A stretch of DNA of 57,914 nucleotides, taken from IMG/VR virus record IMGVR_UViG_3300010160_004367, positions 1 through 57,914 of that record. One strand, 5' to 3'. The notes beneath the pieces were generated by a model. That model was not told the origin of the DNA and did no database searches. It saw only the letters and a list, made by a program, of their open reading frames with translations. Position numbers and translations under genes: made by a program. Shown piece after piece: positions 37,286 to 45,760 of this stretch (within the stretch, counting starts at the first letter, position 1; the number at the start of each line of letters is the position of its first letter). Origin of the DNA: a virus.

Positions 37286-37890
37286 TCATTCAGCCTGGAC
37301 TGTGCAAAATTGAGGGATTTGTCAAAATACACGATCCCAACACTGGTGAAGTTCTTGTGGACAAAAAGAACGCAATCCATTACGAAAACATCAGTTTGGC
37401 CATGGCTCAGACCCTGAGCAATCGTGACATAGGATACATTTATTTGATGGCATTTGGCAATGGTGGCAGCTCAGTAGATCCCACAGGGGTTATCACATAT
37501 TTGCCCCCGAATACCACAGGGCAAAACGCTGACTTGTATAACCAAACTTATGCCAAAGTGGTTGATGATAACTCAGCCGCTGACACAGACCCAGAAAACA
37601 ACAAAATGACGCCGCTACATACCAGTGGCAACGTTTACAGTGATATTCTTGTGACTTGTTTACTGGATTACGGTGAGCCACCAGAACAGCAGGCATTTGA
37701 TAATTCAACCAATTTTAACGGTGAATATGTGTTTGATGAACTTGGATTAAAGACCTGGAATGGCTCTGCAGATAATCTACGTCTAATTACTCATGTAATT
37801 TTTCATCCAGTACAAAAGAGTTTGAATCGCCAGATTCAAATTGATTACACACTGCGTATACAGACGCTGAGTAACATAAATGCTGTATAA
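37282..37890 (+). CDS. Conserved baseplate wedge-type structural protein
   Basis: A 202-residue protein with the phrases KIHDPNTGEVLVDKKNAIHY (15-34), MAFGNGGSSVDPTG, LLDYGEPPEQQAFDN and FDELGLKTW, and a beta-rich C-terminus. I recognise this as a type found after the largest baseplate protein in T4-like marine phages, usually labelled virion structural protein. By position it may replace T4 gp8 (334 residues), but I cannot show homology to gp8. No membrane span or signal peptide. It is translationally coupled to the 50-residue gene before it, and a late promoter for the next gene overlaps its 3' end. Confidence 0.8.
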   Translation: MIIQPGLCKIEGFVKIHDPNTGEVLVDKKNAIHYENISLAMAQTLSNRDIGYIYLMAFGNGGSSVDPTGVITYLPPNTTGQNADLYNQTYAKVVDDNSAADTDPENNKMTPLHTSGNVYSDILVTCLLDYGEPPEQQAFDNSTNFNGEYVFDELGLKTWNGSADNLRLITHVIFHPVQKSLNRQIQIDYTLRIQTLSNINAV

Positions 37891-37893
37891 ATA
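37886..37893 (+). promoter_or_regulatory. Late promoter TATAAATA before the fibre gene
   Basis: An exact match to the T4 late-promoter consensus TATAAATA, overlapping the last codons of the previous gene. The predicted start is near 37899, 16 bases before the ATG at 37915, with AGGA at 37902-37905 as ribosome site. Confidence 0.75.
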
Positions 37894-37914
37894 TAGCAAC
37901 CAGGAATAACTGAC

Positions 37915-40458
37915 ATGGCATATACAATTAATCTAACAAACGGTACAGTTTTTGCTACCATTGCCGATGGTACTATAAATCAAATTGCAAGTGGCACACC
38001 GGCTGTGCCACTGGTCACTTTGGTGGGTAAAAACTATGCTGGATACGGTGAATTTTTGGATGAGAACTTTGTTCACATACTGGAAAGCGGATCAAACTCT
38101 GTGGCGCCCACATCCCCTTTGACCGGGCAGTTATGGTGGGACAGCAGCAACAACATATTGAAAATTTACAGTGGCGCAGGCTTCAAATCAATCACTGGAT
38201 CAACCAGTTCAGCCAGCGCACCCACAACAACTGTGATAGCAGGTGATTTGTGGTTTGACAGCTCAAATCAACAGTTGAAAGTATACACTGGCTCTGCTTG
38301 GCTGGTAGTAGGTCCTGGCTACACCAGCGCACAAGGCACAAGTGGTGCTATTCCTGAAACAATTTTAAACAACGTTGGTGCTACCAAATACATCACCAGT
38401 TTGTATGTAAACAATGTGCGTGTGGGTGTGGTGTTTGATGGCGCCAGCTTTACTCCACAGGCCAGTTTGCAAGCAGCGTTCCCCACAATCTATCCAGGCT
38501 TGACATTGAGTTCCACTGTGAGTGGCGCAGTATTTGCTGGATCAGCCACAAACGCACAGTTGTTGGACAGCTTGGACAGCAGCCAATTCATGCGCACAGA
38601 TGCAAATACTTCTACAACTGGTATCCTGCGTGTGCAAAACAACACAGGCATATTTGTGGGCGTGAGCAATGTGTTCAACGTCAACACCACATCAACTGAT
38701 GCCAACGTCAAAAGCAATATTTCGGGTGGTAATTTAATTATTCAAGCCAACGTGGCTGGCACCACATACAATGTGGCCACTGCATTGGGTGCCAATGGCA
38801 CTTTTGCTGTGAGCAATGCTGCCACTGTGGGCACAACATTGGCAGTGACAGGCAACAGTTCTGGTGGTAATTTGACCACTGCTGGTCAAGTGAGTGCAAC
38901 TGCCAACATCACTGGCGGCAACATTATTACAGCAGCCTTGGTACAAGGTGCTACTGTGAGCTCAACAGCCAACGTACAAGCAGGTAATTTGCGCACAGTG
39001 GGATTGATTTCAGCAACTGGTAACATCACCAGTGCAGCCAATATTGCAGGCACATATATTTTGGGCAACGGCTCACAACTCACAGGTTTGAGCCTGGGTG
39101 TTAGTGTTACTAAATTTGTCAATGGAACCACAGAAGGCAACATTGGTGTTGCAGACGGCAACATAAATTTCAATGTGACTGGAACCAGCAATGTGTTGGT
39201 GCTCACCACTGGCACTGCATATTTTGCAGGTGGAGCCAATGTAACCAGTGTGGAAAAAGGCGGATCAAATGTTGTAGGCAACATTGGTGCAACCACCGGC
39301 GGCTGGTTCAACCAAGCATTTATTGCTGGAGTTAATTCTACAACAGTCAGTGCCAGTGGCAACGTAACTGGCGGCAATTTGATTACCGCAGCAGCAATAT
39401 CAGCAGCTTCGGTCAGTGCGTCGGGCAATATCACAGGTGGTAACGTGCTGGGCGGCGCCAACGTTAACGCTACCACACACACAGGAACCACTGTAAGTGT
39501 AACTGCTAACATAACCGGCGGCAATGTGTTGACCAGTGGATTGATATCTGCCACAGGCAACATCACCGGCGGTAACATTGCAGCCACAAATCACACAGGC
39601 ACCACAGCCAGTGTGACCGGCAACATCACAGGTGGCAACATACTAACCGGTGGCTTGGTTTCAGCAACAGGCAACGTCACAGGCAATTATATTCTAGGTA
39701 ATGGAGCACTACTAACTGGTGTTATTACATCAGTGGCCAACATCAACAACGGAACTTCAAATGTTGTAGTTGTAAGCTCAGGCGGCAATATTTCAGTTGG
39801 AGTTGGAGGCACATCAAACGTAGCTGTGTTTGCTACCACAGGTGAATATGTCACTGGATTGATCTCAGCAAGTGGCAACATCACAGGCGGCAACATGCTA
39901 ACCGGTGGTTTGGTTTCAGCTGTGGGATCAATTACTGGCGCAAGTTTGACAGTGTCAACTGGCAACATTGCTGGTGGTAACATCAACAACAACAACACCG
40001 CTGGCGTGGGCAATATTGGCACGGCCACAGTTGGATTTAACACTGTGTTTGCGTTGGCAACATCAGCACAATACGCTGACTTGGCAGAACGCTATGCAGC
40101 CGACGCAGTTTTAGAACCTGGTACAGTTGTGGACCTAGGCGGCACACACGAGATTACTCAATCCCAACAAGATTTAAGCGATGCGGTATTTGGAGTTATA
40201 AGTACATCGCCGGCACATTTGATGAATGCAGGTGCAGGTAATGACACAACACATCCTCCTGTGGCCATAATTGGGCGTGTGCCAACCAAAGTAACTGGTG
40301 CAGTGCGCAAAGGCGATAGACTGGTAAGTGCAGGCAACGGAACAGCCAGAGCAGCACAACCTGGCGAAGCCACATGGTTCAATGTTATTGGTCGCGCTTT
40401 AGAAAACAAAGATTTTGAAGAGTTGGGCGTGATCGAAGCCACAGTGAGCGTGAAATAA
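37915..40458 (+). CDS. Tail fibre-like protein with NITGGN repeats and C-terminal peptidase-G2-like domain
   Basis: An 847-residue protein. The N-terminus has two copies of a G-x-LW(W/F)D-x5-LK-x-Y-x-G module (about 76-97 and 103-126) seen in fibres of T4-like aquatic phages. The middle (about 325-690) is a repetitive beta-rich shaft built on S-(A/V)-(T/S)-G-N-I-T-G-G-N units. The C-terminal 130 residues (ADLAERYAADAVLEPGTVVD, GVISTSPAHLMN, VTGAVRKGDRLV) resemble peptidase_G2/intramolecular-chaperone ends that trimerise fibres and may cleave themselves off; that activity is inferred. Likely a trimeric side fibre or adhesin-bearing tail fibre. It has its own TATAAATA promoter. Confidence 0.8.
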   Translation: MAYTINLTNGTVFATIADGTINQIASGTPAVPLVTLVGKNYAGYGEFLDENFVHILESGSNSVAPTSPLTGQLWWDSSNNILKIYSGAGFKSITGSTSSASAPTTTVIAGDLWFDSSNQQLKVYTGSAWLVVGPGYTSAQGTSGAIPETILNNVGATKYITSLYVNNVRVGVVFDGASFTPQASLQAAFPTIYPGLTLSSTVSGAVFAGSATNAQLLDSLDSSQFMRTDANTSTTGILRVQNNTGIFVGVSNVFNVNTTSTDANVKSNISGGNLIIQANVAGTTYNVATALGANGTFAVSNAATVGTTLAVTGNSSGGNLTTAGQVSATANITGGNIITAALVQGATVSSTANVQAGNLRTVGLISATGNITSAANIAGTYILGNGSQLTGLSLGVSVTKFVNGTTEGNIGVADGNINFNVTGTSNVLVLTTGTAYFAGGANVTSVEKGGSNVVGNIGATTGGWFNQAFIAGVNSTTVSASGNVTGGNLITAAAISAASVSASGNITGGNVLGGANVNATTHTGTTVSVTANITGGNVLTSGLISATGNITGGNIAATNHTGTTASVTGNITGGNILTGGLVSATGNVTGNYILGNGALLTGVITSVANINNGTSNVVVVSSGGNISVGVGGTSNVAVFATTGEYVTGLISASGNITGGNMLTGGLVSAVGSITGASLTVSTGNIAGGNINNNNTAGVGNIGTATVGFNTVFALATSAQYADLAERYAADAVLEPGTVVDLGGTHEITQSQQDLSDAVFGVISTSPAHLMNAGAGNDTTHPPVAIIGRVPTKVTGAVRKGDRLVSAGNGTARAAQPGEATWFNVIGRALENKDFEELGVIEATVSVK
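38892..39990 (+). repeat. NITGGN shaft repeats in the fibre gene
   Basis: At least seven near-exact copies of (S/T)-(G/A)-N-(I/V)-T-G-G-N and several degenerate ones (TGNVTGNY, TGNIAGGN), separated by 15-30 residues. They are also visible as repeated DNA around aacatcac(a/c)gg(t/c)gg. The repeats make a long antisense frame at 38886-39587 appear open. Confidence 0.8.
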
Positions 40459-40471
40459 TTAGGAACAAAAG

Positions 40472-41485
40472 ATGACATATTCAAGCGGTAGCACAATCTT
40501 AGCAGCAGATTACAATGGTTTTATTGGACCAACATCATCGGGCGGCACCGCTGGTGCTAACTTGAATGACATATGGGGCACAGGGGCGACTGACAAAGGC
40601 TGGGGGCAAACTGCACTTGCCAATCCTGCAGCTACCAACACAGTCACAGCAACTCAATGGTCTGGCCTGGTTAATAATTTGGCATCAGCAGGCAGCCATA
40701 CCAACACTGTGCTCACTTCGAGAACAGCACCCGTAACTGGTAACACCATCAGTGTGTTGGCTAACGTCAGCACTGACCTTACCAGTGTGACCACAAACCG
40801 TGGCAATGCCGCAGCATCAGGAACAACCAGCAGTACCTGGACTGGTGCCATTGACAAAACCAGTGCCACTGGATCAGGAGCTGCTGCCTGGACCATTACC
40901 TGGACTCAAACAGTCACATTTCCCAGTGCTGCGCAAGCGCGATATTTCTGGAACGCCGGTGGCCTAGTCACACTAGACATGAGCTTTACCGCCAATGCAG
41001 TAGACAACGATCCAGACTGGACACGCTTGGTTGGATACATGGGCAAACTGACCATGGCTGGCAGAGTTAACGGTGCTACACAAACCATTGCTGCTGTGGG
41101 CTACACAGGATTTAATCGTGGCGGCACTGGCGGAACACAGACCACGCTGGCATCAACCACCGGCTGGTATTCATTGACAGCCGGCGCTGCTGCTACCACA
41201 ATGATACAGATAAATGATGCCACATATTTGTACACTTCCAATTTTATAAGAACCACAGCCGCAGTTGATGCAACATCAACCATACTGACTTTGGTAACCA
41301 CCTGGAATGCTCCTGCCAAAACAGGTTGGGGGCAGGTAAACAACATTTCAGGCGGCACAGCCACAGCCAGCCCGTTCACCGCATTTGGCACAGCACCTGC
41401 GGTGCTTTGCCGATATGTCCCACCGAGCACTACCTATCTAACCAATAGTTGGGGCACACCTGCCATAGCCAGTTCAGTGGCTTGA
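40472..41485 (+). CDS. Tail fibre/collar-type structural protein
   Basis: A 337-residue protein rich in Thr, Ala, Gly and Ser, with a beta-rich pattern throughout and no hydrophobic membrane span. The start (SSGSTILAADYNGFIG) is of a kind common in short fibre and tip proteins of T4-like aquatic phages. The N-terminal 130 residues look like a helical attachment region, and the rest (from about 140) like a beta-sandwich tip. It lies directly after the large fibre gene and before the operon terminator, a usual position for a receptor-binding or fibre-attachment protein. The exact role is not determined. Confidence 0.72.
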   Translation: MTYSSGSTILAADYNGFIGPTSSGGTAGANLNDIWGTGATDKGWGQTALANPAATNTVTATQWSGLVNNLASAGSHTNTVLTSRTAPVTGNTISVLANVSTDLTSVTTNRGNAAASGTTSSTWTGAIDKTSATGSGAAAWTITWTQTVTFPSAAQARYFWNAGGLVTLDMSFTANAVDNDPDWTRLVGYMGKLTMAGRVNGATQTIAAVGYTGFNRGGTGGTQTTLASTTGWYSLTAGAAATTMIQINDATYLYTSNFIRTTAAVDATSTILTLVTTWNAPAKTGWGQVNNISGGTATASPFTAFGTAPAVLCRYVPPSTTYLTNSWGTPAIASSVA

Positions 41486-41503
41486 TCGGTTAAATTTCTT
41501 TTG

Positions 41504-41528
41504 AAGAGGTAGACTTCTACCTCTTTTT
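41504..41528 (+). terminator. Rho-independent terminator ending the late structural operon
   Basis: A perfect 9-bp stem (AAGAGGTAG / CTACCTCTT) with an ACTT loop, running into a T-tract at 41524-41528. It lies 19 bases after the fibre-gene stop and separates the structural genes from the accessory operon. Confidence 0.88.
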
Positions 41529-41544
41529 CATATACAATAATCCA

Positions 41545-41853
41545 ATGGATACTAAAAAACTTGTTGATCATGCACGAGCAAGGTTTGATCATGCGGCCGC
41601 ACGACGAGTGCTTAAAGAAAAATACCAAGCAAAAATGGTGTTTGCTCACGCTGGCGGAATGTGGCGTGCTGGACCAGACCTGCTGACCACACTGTTGAGT
41701 TGCGCACAAGACAAAGATGTTGTGATTTTGGACTTGTACGAAACTCCAATACGCATCAACGTAACTGAATTGTTTGCAAAAGCACACGAACGTTGGCAAG
41801 AACAAATGAACGCATGGCAGGTGGAATGGGAAAAAACCAATCAAAATCGTTGA
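41545..41853 (+). CDS. Conserved small unknown protein, first gene of accessory operon
   Basis: A 102-residue protein, mostly helical and charged (HARARFDHAAARRVLKEKYQ at 9-28, then AKMVFAHAGGMW and VVILDLYETPIRINV). It resembles a small conserved protein of unknown function in T4-like aquatic phages, from memory only. There is no strong ribosome site; TACAAT at 41533-41538, with TAGACT 17 bases upstream inside the terminator, may be a weak promoter that would make the message nearly leaderless (low confidence). Its end overlaps the start of the glycosyltransferase-like gene. Function unknown. Confidence 0.72.
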   Translation: MDTKKLVDHARARFDHAAARRVLKEKYQAKMVFAHAGGMWRAGPDLLTTLLSCAQDKDVVILDLYETPIRINVTELFAKAHERWQEQMNAWQVEWEKTNQNR

Positions 41854-42656
41854 GCAAAGGCGCATTGATTTTTGCGTTCAACAATGAGCACATGGATTAC
41901 ATTGCCATGGCTGCATGGTCGGCTCGAAACATTCGAAAACACTTGAATCTGCCAGTGGCCATAGTAACTGACGATCCTGAGAAGGCCGCCAAATATGATT
42001 TTGATCACATTATCACATCCAAGCCAGACAGTGGCGGCACACGATACTTTGTTGACTACCAACAAACAGTCACTTGGTATAACGCTGGTCGAGCAACAGC
42101 ATATGAATTGTCACCTTTTGAACAAACACTGTTGTTGGATGCTGACTATGTGATAGCCAGCGACACACTGTTGCAAGTGATGGAAATGCCACAGCAATTT
42201 GTGGCGTTTGACCGCAGCCTTGATCCTGCTGAAGAATCCGAAGCTGATCCGATGTTGACCAAATTTGGCAACCCTCGCATGCCCATGTGGTGGGCCACAG
42301 TAATGATGTTTCGTCGTGGAAATCTCAGCCAATACGTTTTTGATTCCATGCAAATGGTTCGAGCAAATTGGCAACACTACAGACATTTGTTTAACATAGT
42401 AGAAGGAACATATCGCAATGACTATGCATTGAGTATTGCCCTGGGAATTTTAACCGGACATGAACAATCAGTGCATGCAATTCCTTGGCCCATGATCAAC
42501 GTCATGCCCAGTCAATCATTGAAAAAATTAGATGCTGATCAATATCAAATTGATTGGACTACCACTGACAATCGAGCAAGAAGCATAATGTTTGGTGGCG
42601 TGGATTTTCATGCCATGGGCAAAAAACATTTGGAGGATATAATTGCAGATAATTGA
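41826..42656 (+). CDS. GT-A-type glycosyltransferase-like protein
   Basis: A 276-residue protein with an N-terminal Rossmann-like start (KGALIFAFNNEHMDYIAMAA) and the metal/nucleotide-sugar motif LLLDADYVIASD (DAD at about 105-107), a pattern of GT8-like transferases. MWWATVMMFRR and the C-terminal GVDFHAMGKKH fit the acceptor half of such enzymes. Donor and acceptor are unknown. The start is uncertain: ATG 41826 overlaps the previous gene by 28 bases, and a TTG at 41850 overlapping its stop is an alternative. It belongs to the cluster of sugar enzymes before the radical-SAM array. Confidence 0.75.
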   Translation: MGKNQSKSLSKGALIFAFNNEHMDYIAMAAWSARNIRKHLNLPVAIVTDDPEKAAKYDFDHIITSKPDSGGTRYFVDYQQTVTWYNAGRATAYELSPFEQTLLLDADYVIASDTLLQVMEMPQQFVAFDRSLDPAEESEADPMLTKFGNPRMPMWWATVMMFRRGNLSQYVFDSMQMVRANWQHYRHLFNIVEGTYRNDYALSIALGILTGHEQSVHAIPWPMINVMPSQSLKKLDADQYQIDWTTTDNRARSIMFGGVDFHAMGKKHLEDIIADN

Positions 42657-43413
42657 TGAACAAGGATATGTAATTGTTGCAGTAAACACCCACACAGTTG
42701 ATTATGTTGGGTGTGCCCAACGGTTGGCAGCGACCATAAAACACTGGGACCCGGGATCAAAGGTTTGTTTGATAACAGATCGAGAGCACTTAAATCCAGT
42801 GTTTGATCATGTGCGACTGTTGGCTCCACAAGACAATCCCTATGCCAATGATGCACAGCTATTTGCATTGACACCATTTCGTGAAACCATCAAGCTAGAA
42901 GCAGACATGTTGATTGTGTCGCCTATTGCACATTGGTGGGATCAATTTAGACACCGTGATGTTGTGATATCCACAGGATGTAACAATTGGCAAGATTCAG
43001 AAAGCAAATCAAGATATTATCGTCAGGTATTTGATTTCAACCGTTTACCAGATGTGTATAACGCAATTACCTATTGGCGACTGAGCCGCACAGCACAAGA
43101 ATTTTTTGAGTTGATTGGACAGATATTTGCCAATTGGGAAGAATTCAAACGACTGATCAAGTTTCCTGATCAAGTGCCATCTACTGATTTGGTTTATGCC
43201 ATGGCTGCTGAAATCATGGGGCGAGATCGTGTGACCATGCCATTCAGCACATATCCAAAAATCACACACATGAAAAGACTGCATGCCGGGACCACAACTG
43301 AACAATGGCCAGTTGAACTGGTATGGGAATACAGTGATTGGCGTTTGCGTATTCAAACCGTGGAACAAATTGGTGCATTTCATTATCATGTAAAAGACTG
43401 GAAAGCACAATGA
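42643..43413 (+). CDS. Second GT-A-type glycosyltransferase-like protein, TTG start
   Basis: A 256-residue protein distantly similar in plan to the gene before it: VAVNTHTVDYVGCAQRLAAT, KVCLITDREHL, then KLEADMLIVSP, where EAD takes the place of DxD. The C-terminus ends IGAFHYHVKDW, like the HAMGKKH end of its neighbour. It may be a transferase with a changed metal site, or an inactive relative. The start is TTG at 42643, supported by GGAGG at 42632-42636 with six bases of spacing and a 14-base overlap with the previous gene. The end overlaps the kinase gene as ATGA. Confidence 0.75.
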   Translation: MQIIDEQGYVIVAVNTHTVDYVGCAQRLAATIKHWDPGSKVCLITDREHLNPVFDHVRLLAPQDNPYANDAQLFALTPFRETIKLEADMLIVSPIAHWWDQFRHRDVVISTGCNNWQDSESKSRYYRQVFDFNRLPDVYNAITYWRLSRTAQEFFELIGQIFANWEEFKRLIKFPDQVPSTDLVYAMAAEIMGRDRVTMPFSTYPKITHMKRLHAGTTTEQWPVELVWEYSDWRLRIQTVEQIGAFHYHVKDWKAQ

Positions 43414-44159
43414 CCAAACAATTCAAAATATTATTAATAGGTGATGACTGCAACGACATTTACACATACGGTCATGTAAAACGCATCAGCCCTGAAGCAC
43501 CTGTGCCCATATTTGAACCGGTTTATACCATTCATCATGATGGCATGGCAGGCAATGTTCGAAAGAATCTAGAAGCATTAGGATGTGCGGTTGATTTCCT
43601 AAGAGACAAAGACAGGGTCAGTGAAAAAAACAGACTGATTGACGAACGCACCAAACAACAATTACTGCGTGTGGACCGAGATGTTGAAGGCAAACCCATC
43701 ACATTTGAAACAGCAATACCTCCTGTATACGATGCGATAGTTATCAGCGACTACAACAAAGGCACAGTGACTTACAAACTCATAGAAGAACTGGTTCAAG
43801 AAGTCAATGTGCCTATCTTTGTTGACACAAAGAAAACAGACCTGGCAAGATTAACAGGTTGCTATGTCAAGATCAATGCATTAGAAAAAAGTCGCGCAAC
43901 AAGTTTACCTGACTCAGAGCATTTGATTGTCACTCACGGCAGCGATGGTGCAGAATGGAATGGTTGGGTATTTCCTGCTGAGATTGCAGGTGATGTTGTT
44001 GATGTATGCGGAGCAGGAGATACATTTTTAGCGGCTCTTGCATACAAATTTTTAGAGACTAATAAAATGAATGAAGCTGTTATATTTGCAAACAAGGCCT
44101 CAGCTGTCACAGTGCAACACATAGGTGTATATGCACCTCGCTTGGAGCAAATCAAATGA
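43410..44159 (+). CDS. HldE/RfaE-type heptose-phosphate kinase (PfkB family)
   Basis: A 249-residue PfkB-family sugar kinase. Its start GDDCNDIYTYGHVKRISPEA (11-30) and following PVPIF match the N-terminal kinase domain of HldE, which phosphorylates heptose 7-phosphate at C1 in ADP-heptose synthesis for LPS. GMAGNVRKNLEALG (45-58), SDYNKG (113-118) and GAGDTF (201-206, with the catalytic Asp at 204) are in order. HldE kinase domains are about 315 residues, so this one is shortened, and no nucleotidyltransferase domain follows. The ATG at 43410 (ATGA overlap) is used rather than an upstream in-frame codon within the previous gene. It could activate a related sugar rather than heptose. Confidence 0.85.
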   Translation: MTKQFKILLIGDDCNDIYTYGHVKRISPEAPVPIFEPVYTIHHDGMAGNVRKNLEALGCAVDFLRDKDRVSEKNRLIDERTKQQLLRVDRDVEGKPITFETAIPPVYDAIVISDYNKGTVTYKLIEELVQEVNVPIFVDTKKTDLARLTGCYVKINALEKSRATSLPDSEHLIVTHGSDGAEWNGWVFPAEIAGDVVDVCGAGDTFLAALAYKFLETNKMNEAVIFANKASAVTVQHIGVYAPRLEQIK

Positions 44160-44515
44160 CAAGACTCAAAGGACATGTGGAAAAAGGCTGGGGCTCAGAA
44201 TTGATCTGGGCCAGCAATGATCGCTACTGCGGTAAAATGATGAACTTCAACACCGGTGCACGATTCAGCATGCACTTCCATCGCGAAAAAGAAGAAACTT
44301 GGTATGTGCAATCTGGCAAATTCATTGTGCGGTGGATTCTCACAGACACCGCAGAACAACGAGAACAAGAATTAATTAAGGGTGCAGTATGGCACAATCC
44401 TCCACTGTTTCCGCATCAACTGATTTGTGTGGAAGCAGGCACAGTATTGGAAGTGTCAACAGCAGACAGTGTGGAAGACAACTACCGCGTGTTGCCCGGA
44501 GACAGTCAAACATGA
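44156..44515 (+). CDS. Cupin, sugar-phosphate isomerase-like
   Basis: A 119-residue single-domain cupin. Residues 34-54 fit cupin motif 1, G-x5-H-x-H-x4-E-x6-G, with H40, H42 and E47 as metal ligands, and PHQL at about 82-85 supplies the last His. Phrases such as VEKGWGSELIWA and LEVSTAD resemble the cupin part of mannose-6-phosphate isomerase type II enzymes. It is coupled by ATGA overlaps to the kinase before and the small gene after. Likely a sugar-phosphate isomerase or epimerase working with the kinase (inference). Confidence 0.82.
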   Translation: MTRLKGHVEKGWGSELIWASNDRYCGKMMNFNTGARFSMHFHREKEETWYVQSGKFIVRWILTDTAEQREQELIKGAVWHNPPLFPHQLICVEAGTVLEVSTADSVEDNYRVLPGDSQT

Positions 44516-44847
44516 CACCCGACCAACTGCAACAACTGTTGCAGGCCATGCCTGCACCCAAACCAGTATTTTGGAGATTGTATTACAGTGACGACGGCAA
44601 ACCAATTCAATACACCATGGAAGACTTGCCAGGTACATACATTGACGTTGACCCAGTGACGTATTCTCGTGGCAACATGAATATTCGAGTAGTCAATGAA
44701 CAAATAGTAGAAGTATTTTTTAGAACAACCAAAAAACTGGTTCCTGGCAACTCTGGATCCCCTTGTCATCCTGACAATGTCGCTGTAATCGTTGCCGAGG
44801 ACCAACCTCATACCAAATGGAAACAAAAAACATATGAATCAAATTGA
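44512..44847 (+). CDS. Conserved small phage protein, unknown function
   Basis: A 111-residue protein. MTPDQLQQLL begins a short helix, followed by PKPVFWRLYYSDDGKP and YTMEDLPGTYIDVD, then KKLVPGNSG and a charged C-terminus. I associate it with small conserved hypotheticals of T4-like aquatic phages, from memory. It has no catalytic motif, membrane span or signal peptide. Start by ATGA overlap with the cupin gene; its last 14 bases overlap the next gene. Confidence 0.75.
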   Translation: MTPDQLQQLLQAMPAPKPVFWRLYYSDDGKPIQYTMEDLPGTYIDVDPVTYSRGNMNIRVVNEQIVEVFFRTTKKLVPGNSGSPCHPDNVAVIVAEDQPHTKWKQKTYESN

Positions 44848-45760
44848 TATTGCAGACCTAGACTGTGTATACTTGAGCTATGACGAACCTGAAAAAGAAG
44901 AGTTTTGGGTCCGTATCAAAAACATGGTGCCTTGGGCCACCCGAGTAGATGGTATTAAAGGCTCAGATGCAGCACACAAGGCCGCGGCCACAGCCAGCAC
45001 CACTGAACGCTTTATCTTGATCGACGGAGACAATATTCCTGATGCTGCTTTTTTCAATCAAACATTGACATTTGTCACACCTGACTGGGAACAAGCAGTG
45101 TTTCGTTGGCGTGCTAGAAATCACATCAATGGACTCATGTACGGCAATGGCGGCGTGAGTTCATGGACACGTGAGTTTGTGTTCAACATGCGCACACACG
45201 AAGCCACCGACGGGCGTGTGGAAACAGAAGTAGAGTTTTGTTTTGATCCCTTATACTGGGCCATGCACGACTGCTACTCAACCACATATCCCAATGGTTC
45301 AGCATTTCAAGCCTGGCGTGCTGGATTTCGTGAAGGTGTTAAAATGTGCTTGAACAAAGGTTCCAAGCCCACAGTGGAACAGTTTCAACAACAAGTGCAT
45401 CAACGCAACTTGGATCATTTGACCATATGGCACAACATTGGTGCAGATGTCAACAATGGACAGTGGGCCATGGCTGGTGCCAGACAAGGCACATACATGA
45501 CCATGCTCACAAACTGGGATCATAGACTGGTGCAAGACTTTGATGCACTAGCAGAAATCTGGGACACAGTCAAAGATTCAGATCCTAGATTGCTGGGTGG
45601 CCGCGTGGCCGATGACTTGTATAGCCAGTTGGACTTGCCAATGGCCATATTTGAAGGTGAGCAAAGCCGGTTTTTCAAACAGCACTACCGTAGCAACTGG
45701 TCCAACCGTGGCATCATGGTGCGAGAGATTGATGTTATCCGCCAACAAGAAGGCTGGTAA
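44834..45760 (+). CDS. Glycosyltransferase-like protein with DGD motif
   Basis: A 308-residue protein. The N-terminus CVYLSYDEPEKEEFWVRIKN, then RVDGIKGSDAAHKAAATAS and RFILIDGDNIPD (DGD at 64-66), has the order of a GT-A transferase: first strand, nucleotide loop and DxD. The rest is mostly helical. I recognise this kind of protein in T4-like phages, where it stands near sugar genes. The start at 44834 is preferred over the in-frame codon at 44792 inside the previous gene. It is the last gene before the radical-SAM array and touches the first of them as TAATG. Acceptor unknown. Confidence 0.75.
   Translation: MNQIDIADLDCVYLSYDEPEKEEFWVRIKNMVPWATRVDGIKGSDAAHKAAATASTTERFILIDGDNIPDAAFFNQTLTFVTPDWEQAVFRWRARNHINGLMYGNGGVSSWTREFVFNMRTHEATDGRVETEVEFCFDPLYWAMHDCYSTTYPNGSAFQAWRAGFREGVKMCLNKGSKPTVEQFQQQVHQRNLDHLTIWHNIGADVNNGQWAMAGARQGTYMTMLTNWDHRLVQDFDALAEIWDTVKDSDPRLLGGRVADDLYSQLDLPMAIFEGEQSRFFKQHYRSNWSNRGIMVREIDVIRQQEGW

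Noticed and set aside
38886-39587. 233-codon open frame on the minus strand
   Set aside because: It is the antisense shadow of the repetitive fibre shaft; its Pro/Leu/Ala-rich repeats mirror the NITGGN units and it has no ribosome site.
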